Notes under the pieces: generated by a model
Databases searched by the model: none
What the model was told of the DNA's origin: nothing
What the model saw: the letters and a program-made list of their open reading frames with translations, nothing else
Part shown: positions 43,170 through 51,501 of the stretch, piece by piece
How the letters are laid out: every line of letters starts with the position of its first letter
How positions within the stretch are numbered: position 1 is the first letter of the stretch
From: Synergistaceae bacterium
Lineage (GTDB): Bacteria > Synergistota > Synergistia > Synergistales > Aminobacteriaceae
NCBI GenBank assembly: GCA_031267575.1
Contig: JAIRYN010000031.1
Location: 26,154-90,153 of the forward strand
Reading direction: 5' to 3'
Length of the DNA: 64,000 nt
Translations under genes and position numbers: made by a program

Positions 43170-44927
43170 ATGGCTACGAAACCACGGTATAGGCGTAATG
43201 CGTCTATTGCGGCGAAAGCGGGCGGGGCTCGATTGAAGTTCATTCCCCTGGGAGGGCTGGGGGAGATCGGCAAGAATATGTACGCCCTCGAATACGGTGA
43301 CGATATTGTCGTTATCGACTGTGGATTGATGTTTCCCGATCAGGAACTGCCGGGGATTGATTTTATCGTGCCGGATATTTCATACCTGGAGGCCAATCGA
43401 GAGAAGATATTGGGCATCTTTTTAACCCACGGACACGAAGACCACACGGGCGGGCTGCCTTTTGTGCTCCAGAGACTTGACATCCCCATTTATGGAACGC
43501 GCCTGACTTTGGGGCTGGTGGGGAATAAGTTACGCGAAGACCTGCCTTTTTTGGAACCTCGCATGGAGGAGATCAAGGCGGGGGACGTGATGGAAATCGG
43601 TCCTTTCAATATACGCTTCATCGCGGTCAGCCACTCCATACCCGATTGTGTCGCTCTCTCCATTGAGACACCGCTGGGACGGGTGATTCACACCGGCGAC
43701 TTCAAGCTGGACTCTACTCCCATCGACGGACGTATCACAGACTATGGAGCTTTCGCCGAGGAAGGGGACAAGGGTGTGCTTCTGTTGCTCTCCGACTCGA
43801 CGAACGCCGAGCGCAAGGGATTTACACCCTCGGAGCGCCTGATCGGGGGAACTTTGGACCACCTCTACAGGAACTACAGGACGAGGCGCCTCATCATCTC
43901 CTCCTTCGCTAGCAACGTTCACCGCATCCAGCAGGTTGTGGACGGAGCGGCCCGTTTCAACCGCAAAATCGCGTTTCTGGGGCGCAGTATGGTCCGAAAC
44001 GTGGAGCTGGCAAAAAACTTGGGCTATTTGCGGATAGAAGAAAAGATGATCCTTCCCGTGGAGGACATAGGGAAGGTCCCGGAAAATCAACTGGTGGTGA
44101 TGACCACGGGCAGCCAGGGCGAGCCTTTTTCGGGACTAGTGATGATGAGTCGGGGCGAGCACAAACAGATTTCCCTGGGCGAACGAGACGCCGTGTTTTT
44201 TCTGGCTTCGATCATTCCGGGCAACGAGAAACTGGTCAACAACACGATCAACAGGTTATTTTCTATCGGGTGCGAGGTTGTCTATGAAGCAGACAAGATG
44301 ACTCATGTATCTGGACACGCCTCAGCGGAGGAACTGAAGATCGTGCTGAACTTGGTGCGACCCCAATATTTCGCTCCCATTCACGGAGAGTACCGCCATC
44401 TGGTGCGTCATTCCCAACTGGCTCAAGATGTGGGGATACCGAGTCGAAATATCTTTATTATGACCAACGGCGACGTCTTGAGCTTTCAGAAGGGAGCGCG
44501 CCCCAGCACCAAGGATCGAGTGCAAGCCGGAGCCGTGGTGATCGACGGGAATGCCGTGGGAGAAATTAAAGGGCGCGTCATGAAAGAGCGCCGAGAGCTG
44601 GCGGAAGATGGCATCATCGCCGTCTCGCTAGCCATTGGGCGGAATGGGAACCTTTTGGCTCCTATTGTCGTGGAAAGTCGTGGATGTTTTGTTCAAGACG
44701 AAGAAAGCGACATTTTGGACGAAATCCAGGCCGTGTCGGAAAGGGTTCTAAAGGAGTTCACGGGTAGCCACAAAATCGATGTAGAGTCTTTGAGCAAGGG
44801 AATTAAGAACCGGGTCCGCGATGTGCTGAGACGCCGTAACGCCTCCTATGCCGTGATCATGCCCATGATCTCCGTCGTTGGCGAGGAACGGAACGCCGGA
44901 AACTGGCTTGAAAAAGAGTTTTTTTAA
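43170..44927 (+). CDS. rnj: Ribonuclease J
   Basis: A 585-residue metallo-beta-lactamase/beta-CASP nuclease with endo- and 5'-3' exonuclease activity on RNA. THGHEDH is at residues 86-92; LSDSTNAERKGFT, SSFASNVHRIQQV, TGSQGEP and the late VSGHASAEEL and PIHGEYRHL complete the active site. The C-terminal domain is normal. TTGGAGG precedes the start. It has its own promoter region and is followed by uppP 42 bp later. Confidence 0.96.
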   Translation: MATKPRYRRNASIAAKAGGARLKFIPLGGLGEIGKNMYALEYGDDIVVIDCGLMFPDQELPGIDFIVPDISYLEANREKILGIFLTHGHEDHTGGLPFVLQRLDIPIYGTRLTLGLVGNKLREDLPFLEPRMEEIKAGDVMEIGPFNIRFIAVSHSIPDCVALSIETPLGRVIHTGDFKLDSTPIDGRITDYGAFAEEGDKGVLLLLSDSTNAERKGFTPSERLIGGTLDHLYRNYRTRRLIISSFASNVHRIQQVVDGAARFNRKIAFLGRSMVRNVELAKNLGYLRIEEKMILPVEDIGKVPENQLVVMTTGSQGEPFSGLVMMSRGEHKQISLGERDAVFFLASIIPGNEKLVNNTINRLFSIGCEVVYEADKMTHVSGHASAEELKIVLNLVRPQYFAPIHGEYRHLVRHSQLAQDVGIPSRNIFIMTNGDVLSFQKGARPSTKDRVQAGAVVIDGNAVGEIKGRVMKERRELAEDGIIAVSLAIGRNGNLLAPIVVESRGCFVQDEESDILDEIQAVSERVLKEFTGSHKIDVESLSKGIKNRVRDVLRRRNASYAVIMPMISVVGEERNAGNWLEKEFF

Positions 44928-44969
44928 CCGGTGGGAAATATAGAAAGTTGGGGAAGGTGTACGGATAGT

Positions 44970-45794
44970 ATGGATTTTACTTGGCAAGGCGCGTGGAGGA
45001 CGTTGATCCTCGGCGTTGTTCAAGGCGTGACGGAGTTTTTACCGGTGAGCAGTTCGGGGCATTTGGCCCTATTGCAGACTTTTTTCGAGTCACCCACCGA
45101 CAACCTTTTGGCCTTCGACCTCTTCCTCCACTGCGCTACGGTGTTGGCTGTTCTGATTTTTTTTCGAAAAGATGTGGCCATGATTCTGAAACAATGGTGC
45201 GGAGGGTTCTTTTTGGAGAAGGATCGCGCTAGGGAAGGTTGGCGCTATGGTTGGTTGATCTTGGCGGGGACGGCAATTACGGGCATCGTAGCGCTGCCCT
45301 TGGAAAAGGCGGTGGAGACGGCGATGTCCTCTTATCTTGCCGTGGGCGCCGGGTTGTTGGTGACAGCGGGGCTTTTGTGCGTAGTCCCGCTCGCTCCGGA
45401 GGGACGGAAAGAAATTTCTCTCAAGAAGGTCCTTCTCGTGGGGTTGGTGCAAGGACTAGCTGTTTTTCCAGGAATTTCTCGGTCGGGATCCACGATTGCC
45501 GTGGCCTTGTTTTTGGGATTGGGCGCCTCGGAGGCATTTCGTTTGTCTTTTTTGATGTCCATTCCCGTGATCTTGGGCGCCAGCCTTTTGGAAGGTGTCA
45601 AGATCTTGCGCGATCCCCTCTTGAGTTTGCCGGAAGGCTGGGTTTGGGCCGTCATTGCCGCCTTCGCGCTGGGCTGTCTTTCTCTGGCGTTTCTACGTCG
45701 GTTAGTCTTGTCAGGTCGGTGGGCTTATTTCGGCATCTACTGTTTTCTCCTGGGTGTGATGGCCATCGTGACCGCTATAACGGGAAACTTTTAG
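44970..45794 (+). CDS. uppP: Undecaprenyl-diphosphatase
   Basis: A 274-residue inner-membrane phosphatase recycling undecaprenyl pyrophosphate (bacitracin target) for cell-wall synthesis. GVVQGVTEFLPVSSSGHL (residues 15-32) and FPGISRSGSTIAV form the active site. The ATG at 44970 gives the normal start; a GTG at 44931 adds 13 residues. It sits between RNase J and Maf with short gaps. Confidence 0.95.
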   Translation: MDFTWQGAWRTLILGVVQGVTEFLPVSSSGHLALLQTFFESPTDNLLAFDLFLHCATVLAVLIFFRKDVAMILKQWCGGFFLEKDRAREGWRYGWLILAGTAITGIVALPLEKAVETAMSSYLAVGAGLLVTAGLLCVVPLAPEGRKEISLKKVLLVGLVQGLAVFPGISRSGSTIAVALFLGLGASEAFRLSFLMSIPVILGASLLEGVKILRDPLLSLPEGWVWAVIAAFALGCLSLAFLRRLVLSGRWAYFGIYCFLLGVMAIVTAITGNF

Positions 45795-45801
45795 ATTGGA
45801 T

Positions 45802-46521
45802 ATGAGTTCTCACCTTGATCTGGATATTTTAGATAGTTTGGATAGTTTGGATAATATCGATATTCTCCTGGCCTCTGGAAGCCCCAGAAGGCGCGAGCTT
45901 TTGAAAGAACTGGGTTGGAAATTCCGAGTGGCGGTTCCCCAGGTGGACGAAAGCCCTCTTCCCGGAGAATCCCCTGATAAACTTTGTTTGCGTTTGGCGG
46001 CGACCAAGGCCCAAGCAGTGGCAAAAACTAACGCGGCTGCCGCCATGAATGAAAAGCTTATGAATGAAAACCTCATGCTCATGAATGAAAACCTCATGAA
46101 TGAAAACCTCCTCATTATCGCGGCCGACACGGTTGTTGTTGTGGATGGGGACGTTTTGGGAAAGCCCCGTAACGAAGAGGAAAGTTTGAAAATGATCGAA
46201 CGCCTTCAAGGGCGGACCCACGAGGTCTTGACAGGACTCGGGGTGCGATGGAAGGGGCGCGCCACGAGCGCTTTAGAGCGGACCTGGGTCTGCTTTCGCC
46301 CCTTGAATGAGGCAGCCATGCGCGCCTATGTGAAGACGGGAGAGGGGTTGGACAAGGCGGGGGCTTACGCCATCCAAGGCAAGGGGGCTTTGCTTGTCTC
46401 GTCGATAGAAGGGGATTATTTCAACGTAGTGGGTTTGCCGCTGTGCAGGCTTGCCGCGATGCTGGAGGCGCTGGGACTAGATTTGCCTCGGCTTTGGAGG
46501 ATGGGAAGAAGATGTTTTTGA
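45802..46521 (+). CDS. maf: Maf nucleotide pyrophosphatase with repeat insertions
   Basis: Maf/YhdE-type dTTP/UTP pyrophosphatase (house-cleaning, septum-linked). LLASGSPRRRELLKELG, the catalytic AADTVVVVDGDVLGKPRNEEES, the TGLGVRW segment and KAGAYAIQGKGA with EGDYFNVVGLP are all intact. Two odd regions: an N-terminal ILDSLDSLDNIDIL from a 9-bp repeat, and an 18-22-residue insertion MNEKLMNENL-MLMNENLMNENL before the ADTVV strand. Start ATG 45802 (TTG 45796 possible). The 3' end overlaps the DUF5693 gene start. Confidence 0.9.
   Translation: MSSHLDLDILDSLDSLDNIDILLASGSPRRRELLKELGWKFRVAVPQVDESPLPGESPDKLCLRLAATKAQAVAKTNAAAAMNEKLMNENLMLMNENLMNENLLIIAADTVVVVDGDVLGKPRNEEESLKMIERLQGRTHEVLTGLGVRWKGRATSALERTWVCFRPLNEAAMRAYVKTGEGLDKAGAYAIQGKGALLVSSIEGDYFNVVGLPLCRLAAMLEALGLDLPRLWRMGRRCF
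46045..46110 (+). repeat. 15-bp in-frame tandem repeat inside maf
   Basis: ATGAATGAAAACCTC in four copies (one changed to AAGCTT) interrupted by ATGCTC. The total length is a multiple of three, so the frame is kept. Confidence 0.95.
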
Positions 46522-48239
46522 AAGGTTCCAAAATTTTTCGAGTAACGTCCGGTGTTTTAACGGTAGGTCTTCTGGTCGCCGTTGGGGTTTGTGCAGGGAT
46601 CGGCTTGTTGCCCCGTCTGGAACTGGAACGTGACAACCGAGACGTGGCGATTGTCGTGGATTACCGCGACATCACGCCCTTGGCTGAGGACGAAGGAATC
46701 CCCACGAAAGAGGCTCTCGGCTTCCTCAAGGGTAAAGGGGTCGGGGGCTTGATGGTCAAGGAGTTCACGATCGACGATGTTCTCTATGACGTGGGTCCTG
46801 ACTTGGAGGGCCTGAATACGGGGGTGGAATTGGGAATACCCATATTTTATCGGGTCGCCCCCGCTCAGACCTGGCAATTGCGGCAGTCCCTGGAGACAAC
46901 GGAGCGAGTGCTCTCTCAGTTTGCCAAATACCCAGGAGCCATAATTGTGGCTCCGGCTGGGGAAATCGCGGCGGGTTACCCCGACATGACCCCTCTGGCC
47001 TCCCTCTTGAAAAAATATCATGTTCCGGTGGCGCAGATCGAGTTTTCTCGCCAGTGGGGCGCGACGCAGCTCAATTGGCTGTCCTATCCCAACCTTATCG
47101 CATTGCACAGCGTGGCCAACGACGAGGTGACTATCCGCAGAATCGACAGAGCGACCCTTTACGAGCGCCTCGTCCGCTCCGCGGTGGAGCGCTCCGTGCG
47201 TCTTCTGGTTCTGCGCCCCGCCGTATCCGGCAACGTGAAATCTTCACTGGAGAACTTCGGCTCGGAAATCCAGCGCCTCGCTGAGGATCTGAGATCCCGA
47301 GGATTCCAGACAGGATGGCCGAAGCCCGTCTTCGCCGACCGCGCCGGGTGGACTATAAACGGTTTTTCGGCTCTGGCCTGTTCGTTGGTTTTCCTGTTGT
47401 CTGGAGTTCTCTACGTGAGGCGTATGGCAGGTTATCGAGGGGACCTCATGCCCATTAACGCTATCGCTTTCGTAGGTTGCGCCTGCGTCTTGGCCCTAGT
47501 TGTTTGGAAGGTGGGTGTCGTCGCTCGGCTGGTCGGGGCTTTCTCCGCCGCACTGGTGGTGACCGAGGCTTCTTTGATGGCTATGGACGATCCCTGCCAT
47601 CCTTGGCGCTCGTTTGCCAGGGGCGTTTGCTTTGCCGTGATTTCAGGGTTGGCCATTGCCGCCCTTTTCAGCGAGCCCGTCTACATGCTACGCCTCCGGT
47701 CTTTTTCAGGGGTAAAGCTCACCCTGGCCCTTCCTCCGCTTTTGGTGCTGCTTCACGACATGCGTAGGCGCGTTCACTCGGAGTCTTTGTCGGAGTTTCT
47801 TTCTCGGCCACCTCTTTGGGGTGAGTTGGCCCTGGGGGTGGCCTTGCTGATGGTTCTGGTGTTGGCCCTTTTCCGCAGCGACAACGTTCACTTTATCCCC
47901 GGCTTCGAGGCTCAGATCCGCAACAACTTGGAGCGCTTTCTGGTGGCCCGTCCCCGCAACAAAGAGGTTTTTATGGGCTACCCTTGTCTTGTGCTTTACG
48001 CTTTTGCCGCAAAGTGGGGGCTCTGGACGCGCTATCGGGAAATTTTGCGGGTGGGAGTGGCTTTAGGTTTTTCCTCCGTGGTGAACAGTTTCTGTCATTA
48101 TCACACTCCTTTATTTTTCATTCTACTGCGGGAGTTTCATGGCTTATGGCTGGGGGTACTCCTGGGTGTCTTCGCGACCTTTGGCCTAAAATATTTTCTG
48201 TTGCCGCTGTGGCAAAGGCTCCGGTTTCTGACGGAGTAA
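46512..48239 (+). CDS. DUF5693 family membrane protein
   Basis: A 575-residue protein with one N-terminal helix, a periplasmic domain of about 290 residues (VVDYRDITPLAEDEGI, FYRVAPAQTWQL, LRPAVSGN), and then eight or so membrane helices, the DUF5693 arrangement. GGAGG precedes ATG 46512, overlapping the end of maf. Downstream csaB starts 5 bp after its stop, so it very probably works with CsaB in cell-wall polymer modification; biochemical role unknown. Confidence 0.82.
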   Translation: MFLKGSKIFRVTSGVLTVGLLVAVGVCAGIGLLPRLELERDNRDVAIVVDYRDITPLAEDEGIPTKEALGFLKGKGVGGLMVKEFTIDDVLYDVGPDLEGLNTGVELGIPIFYRVAPAQTWQLRQSLETTERVLSQFAKYPGAIIVAPAGEIAAGYPDMTPLASLLKKYHVPVAQIEFSRQWGATQLNWLSYPNLIALHSVANDEVTIRRIDRATLYERLVRSAVERSVRLLVLRPAVSGNVKSSLENFGSEIQRLAEDLRSRGFQTGWPKPVFADRAGWTINGFSALACSLVFLLSGVLYVRRMAGYRGDLMPINAIAFVGCACVLALVVWKVGVVARLVGAFSAALVVTEASLMAMDDPCHPWRSFARGVCFAVISGLAIAALFSEPVYMLRLRSFSGVKLTLALPPLLVLLHDMRRRVHSESLSEFLSRPPLWGELALGVALLMVLVLALFRSDNVHFIPGFEAQIRNNLERFLVARPRNKEVFMGYPCLVLYAFAAKWGLWTRYREILRVGVALGFSSVVNSFCHYHTPLFFILLREFHGLWLGVLLGVFATFGLKYFLLPLWQRLRFLTE

Positions 48240-48244
48240 ATTTT

Positions 48245-49270
48245 GTGAAACGGCGTTATCGAGTCGCCCTGAGCGGCTACTACGGTTTCGGTAACCTGGG
48301 CGACGAGCTTTTAGCTGAGGCCGCGGTTGCCGCTCTTTTGCGCTGTGGGGTTGAGAGGAGCCAGATCGTGCTGCTCTCCAATGACCCAGAGGGTTCGCGC
48401 CGGCGTCTGGGGACGGACGCAGTGGATCGCTGGAGTCTAAGACGAGTTTGTCGCGTGCTGAGTCAAAGCGATACGCTTTTACTGGGAGGCGGAGGGCTGT
48501 TTCAAGACGTGACCAGCCTGCGCTCCTGTGTCTACTATTGGGGGTTGGTAAGGATAGCGCGTTTAGCGGGGGCTGTACCCTGGGCTTTGGGACAGTCGGT
48601 AGGCCCTCTTGTGACGCGCTGGGGTCGATGGCTGGCGTGGGACGCTCTAAGGCTTTGTCCTGTGGCGCAGGTTCGTGATGAACCCTCTCGGTTGCTTTGC
48701 GAAAATCTAGGGCTCTTCGTGGAGGTCGGTCACGATCTAACTTTTTCTGTGGATGCCGTGGCTTCGGCTTCGGCTTTGGCTTCGATGAGGGATCGGTTTG
48801 TGGCGACAACGACCAGACCGAGGCTGGTGGTGAATCTGCGTTCCGGGGATATGGCCCGGTCTTTTGCCGACGCGGTTTCGACTTATGCGCGGGTTTCCGC
48901 CCTGGAAGTGTGGGGGCTTGCCTTTTCAGAGGAAGACGAGGTTTTAATGCGCCGTTTTGCGCGAGAGGGATATTTTCCCCTTTTAAGAGTAGAGCGGGCT
49001 ACGACTCTTTCGGAAGTTTTGGATGTCCTTCGCGGGGTGAGGGCCGCCGCGGGAATGAGACTACATTTCGCGATCCTTGCGGCGGCGGCACAAGTTCCCC
49101 TGGTGGTCGCGCCCTACGATCCAAAAGTCGAGGCCTTCGCCGCGGACCGGCAAATTCCCCTTTGGCGGGAAGGTCTTCTTCCCCAGCCTCTGATGCCTCT
49201 TCCTTCTTCCCTCTCCTCGGATTTCCTTCGAGAAGAAATCGACACCCTTTGCCGAAGGATGCTCGCATGA
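48245..49270 (+). CDS. csaB: Polysaccharide pyruvyl transferase CsaB
   Basis: A 341-residue cytoplasmic enzyme adding a pyruvyl ketal to cell-wall polymer, which lets SLH-domain S-layer proteins bind. SGYYGFGNLGDELLAEA at the start, LLGGGGLFQD, LGQSVGPLVT, GMRLHFAI and VAPYDPKVEAF are the family motifs. Start is GTG 48245 with CGGAG upstream; the frame runs open into the DUF5693 gene but that part is not CsaB. The 3' end is duplicated (17-bp repeat over the stop). Confidence 0.92.
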   Translation: MKRRYRVALSGYYGFGNLGDELLAEAAVAALLRCGVERSQIVLLSNDPEGSRRRLGTDAVDRWSLRRVCRVLSQSDTLLLGGGGLFQDVTSLRSCVYYWGLVRIARLAGAVPWALGQSVGPLVTRWGRWLAWDALRLCPVAQVRDEPSRLLCENLGLFVEVGHDLTFSVDAVASASALASMRDRFVATTTRPRLVVNLRSGDMARSFADAVSTYARVSALEVWGLAFSEEDEVLMRRFAREGYFPLLRVERATTLSEVLDVLRGVRAAAGMRLHFAILAAAAQVPLVVAPYDPKVEAFAADRQIPLWREGLLPQPLMPLPSSLSSDFLREEIDTLCRRMLA

Positions 49271-49288
49271 TAAGGATGCTCGCATGAT
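49255..49288 (+). repeat. 17-bp tandem duplication over the csaB stop
   Basis: AAGGATGCTCGCATGAT twice, head to tail; the first copy contains the TGA stop of csaB. Confidence 0.96.
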
Positions 49289-49476
49289 ATTGAGGGACTC
49301 CGTGGCCGAGATTAAACAGCGCGGCATTGATCAAGGCAAAATCAAGGCAAAATCAAGGCAAAATAGACGGCAAGCTCGAAGTGGCGCGTAATCGGCTTAC
49401 GGATGGGATGTCGCCGGACGCTATCGCGAAAAACACCAAATTGTCTTTGGATCAGATTCAGGGATTGATGAACTGA
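49284..49476 (+). pseudogene. Remnant of an Rpn/PDDEXK-family nuclease (C-terminal part)
   Basis: After the duplicated csaB end, one frame reads AEIKQRGIDQGKI; further on another frame reads DGKLEVARNRLTDGMSPDAI, then AKNTKLSLDQIQGLMN-stop, the typical tail of Rpn recombination-promoting nucleases. The break between the frames is an 11-bp unit (ATCAAGGCAAA) present three times at 49330-49362, which shifts the frame. A 14-bp repeat also duplicates the stop region (to 49489). Catalytic part missing. Confidence 0.65.
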
Positions 49477-49572
49477 GATTGATGAACTGACGTCTCGTTA
49501 GATCATATTCACTCCAATCACGCTGGTTATCCCTTAAAAAATCTCCGGTGGTACAATGAGCTAGGGCTTAGA

Positions 49573-51393
49573 ATGGGCTCTTATTTTGTTTCCCTATTTT
49601 TGAGGTACTGTGAGCGGGTGAAGAGCGTGGCGAACGACGACGTCAAAAGAATCAAGGACCGACTGGATATTTTAGAGGTTGTGGGGGACAAGGTGCGTCT
49701 TCACCGATCCGGCCGGGGTTATATGGGCCTTTGCCCCTTTCACGACGAGAAAACCCCTTCTTTTCACGTTTCTCAGGAAAAACAGAACTATCATTGTTAT
49801 GGTTGCGGCAAAGGAGGCGACGTTTTTTCCTTCGTCATGGAGGCGGAGGGGTTGGAGTTTCGCCAGGCCCTCGAACTCCTAGCCGAGCGGGCAGGGGTTA
49901 AGCTGACCCCCTTGGAAGGCGTTGGAAATAAACGCGCCTCCGGCAACCTACACGAGGTCATGGAGATCGCGGGCAAGTCTTTTCGCGCGTTATTGACCGC
50001 TCCCGAGGGAGAGGTGGCGCGATCTTACCTGATTCGGCGCGATATTTCGCTCGACTTGGCCTCGCGCTTCGAGCTGGGTTGGAGCGGCAGCTCTTGGGAT
50101 CACATCTGGCGTTTGCTCCAGAACGAGCGCGTTTCAGCCCAGGAGGCTTTGGACGCCGGGCTCATACTGGAATCTCAGCGGGGTGGGTTTTATGATCGTT
50201 TCCGTGGCAGGGTGATCTTTCCCATCCACGACGTGTCGGGGCGTTTGATCGCCTTCGGTGGACGCGTCGTGGACGGAGAAGGGGCCAAGTACATCAACAG
50301 TCCTGAGGGCACGCTTTACAGCAAACGCCGCAATCTCTACTTGTTGCACGTGGCCAAGAACACCATTCGGGAAAAGCGGCGCGCGATTTTGGTGGAGGGT
50401 TACATGGACGCCCTGCGGCTGCACATTCACGGCTACACCGAGTCCGTCGCTTCTCTGGGCACGTCCCTCACCGAGGAGCAGGCGAAGCTCCTGAAGCGCT
50501 TCAGCAGCCGATGCTACATTTGTTACGATAGCGACGCGGCGGGACAGGAAGCGGCAATCAAGGGAATGTACACGTTGCAGAATTACGAACTCGACGTTTA
50601 CGTCATCTCCTTGCCCAAGGGAAAGGACCCCGACGAGCTGCTAAACTCGGAAGGTGGAAAGGAACTGTTCGAGGCGGCGTTGACGGGAGCGCGTCCGCTG
50701 GTTCTACAACATCTGCACACGGTACGGGCTTTGCTTGACGATCCCGTAGCGCGGCGGGGAGGAGTGCAATCTTTATTCGAGGGACTATCCCAGCTTCATC
50801 CCACGATAATCTCGCCCTATGTCCCGCAAGTAGCCGCGGCTATGGGGTTCTACCCCGACCAATTCTGGCGCGAGTGGGAGCTTTTCCGGCGTCGCAGCAG
50901 GACGGGAGCGCGTGTCCCAAAAGAGAGCGACCCAGAAAAAGGCCGTGTTGTGAGGAAAAACGAACGGACTCTTTACGATCCCCTTGAAGCGGCGCTTTGC
51001 GCGCTACTTTGGCGAGATGAAGAGTACCGCCGGTCTTCCCGTCCCGAGGAGATCTTGTCCCTTCTTGCGGACTCCCGCGTCAAGGAAATTGCGTTGGCTA
51101 TCTTGATGGAATCGCCTCATGAGTTGGAAACACGGTGGCACACTATGAACGAGCGTTTTCCTTTGGCCTTCATCGCTCGAGGGGATTCGTTTTGCGAGGA
51201 GCTGGAGTTTGCGCGGGACCCCGACCCCTGGAGAGCCGTCTGCGAGGCTCTGAAGCGCAAGCGGGCGCAAGAACGATTGAGCTATCTAGACGAACGGATG
51301 AAACGTCATGAGGCCACCTTCGAGGAAATGGCGGAGTTCCAGAGGATCGCAACTCAACTCAAAAGCGGCAAAAGAGCGAAGACGCACGTCTGA
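49573..51393 (+). CDS. dnaG: DNA primase DnaG
   Basis: Makes RNA primers at the replication fork. CHC2 zinc finger Cys54-x2-His57 ... Cys75-x2-Cys78; catalytic core with RGRVIFPIHD, FGGRVVDGEGAKYINSPEGTLYSKR; Toprim motifs VEGYMDAL and CYDSDAAGQEAA followed by GKDPDELL. The C-terminal helicase-binding region is shorter and divergent. The frame begins with ATG 49573; GTG codons at 49618 and 49627 give a more usual N-terminus (NDDVKRIKDRLDILEVV) and are equally possible. Confidence 0.94.
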   Translation: MGSYFVSLFLRYCERVKSVANDDVKRIKDRLDILEVVGDKVRLHRSGRGYMGLCPFHDEKTPSFHVSQEKQNYHCYGCGKGGDVFSFVMEAEGLEFRQALELLAERAGVKLTPLEGVGNKRASGNLHEVMEIAGKSFRALLTAPEGEVARSYLIRRDISLDLASRFELGWSGSSWDHIWRLLQNERVSAQEALDAGLILESQRGGFYDRFRGRVIFPIHDVSGRLIAFGGRVVDGEGAKYINSPEGTLYSKRRNLYLLHVAKNTIREKRRAILVEGYMDALRLHIHGYTESVASLGTSLTEEQAKLLKRFSSRCYICYDSDAAGQEAAIKGMYTLQNYELDVYVISLPKGKDPDELLNSEGGKELFEAALTGARPLVLQHLHTVRALLDDPVARRGGVQSLFEGLSQLHPTIISPYVPQVAAAMGFYPDQFWREWELFRRRSRTGARVPKESDPEKGRVVRKNERTLYDPLEAALCALLWRDEEYRRSSRPEEILSLLADSRVKEIALAILMESPHELETRWHTMNERFPLAFIARGDSFCEELEFARDPDPWRAVCEALKRKRAQERLSYLDERMKRHEATFEEMAEFQRIATQLKSGKRAKTHV

Positions 51394-51449
51394 GGCGGCG
51401 TTAGTGTCTATGCGTGTATTTAGTGTCTATGCGCGTATAGACAGATCGC

Positions 51450-51480
51450 TTGACATAATCCCACGACTAAAGTTGTGGGA
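51450..51480 (-). mobile_element. Solo right end of the IS605-type element
   Basis: TTGACATAATCCCACGACTA and the matching arm of the hairpin (GTGGGA) are the same as the right ends of the elements at 42642, 53991 and 63392. It lies directly before the pbpC ribosome site (TAAGGAGG at 51484) with no element body. Confidence 0.8.
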
Positions 51481-51501
51481 TTGTAAGGAGGCTTTTTCAT
51501 A

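Noticed and set aside
47984..48244. Long N-terminal extension of CsaB
   Set aside because: It overlaps the DUF5693 gene in another frame; CsaB homology begins at GTG 48245 with a ribosome site.
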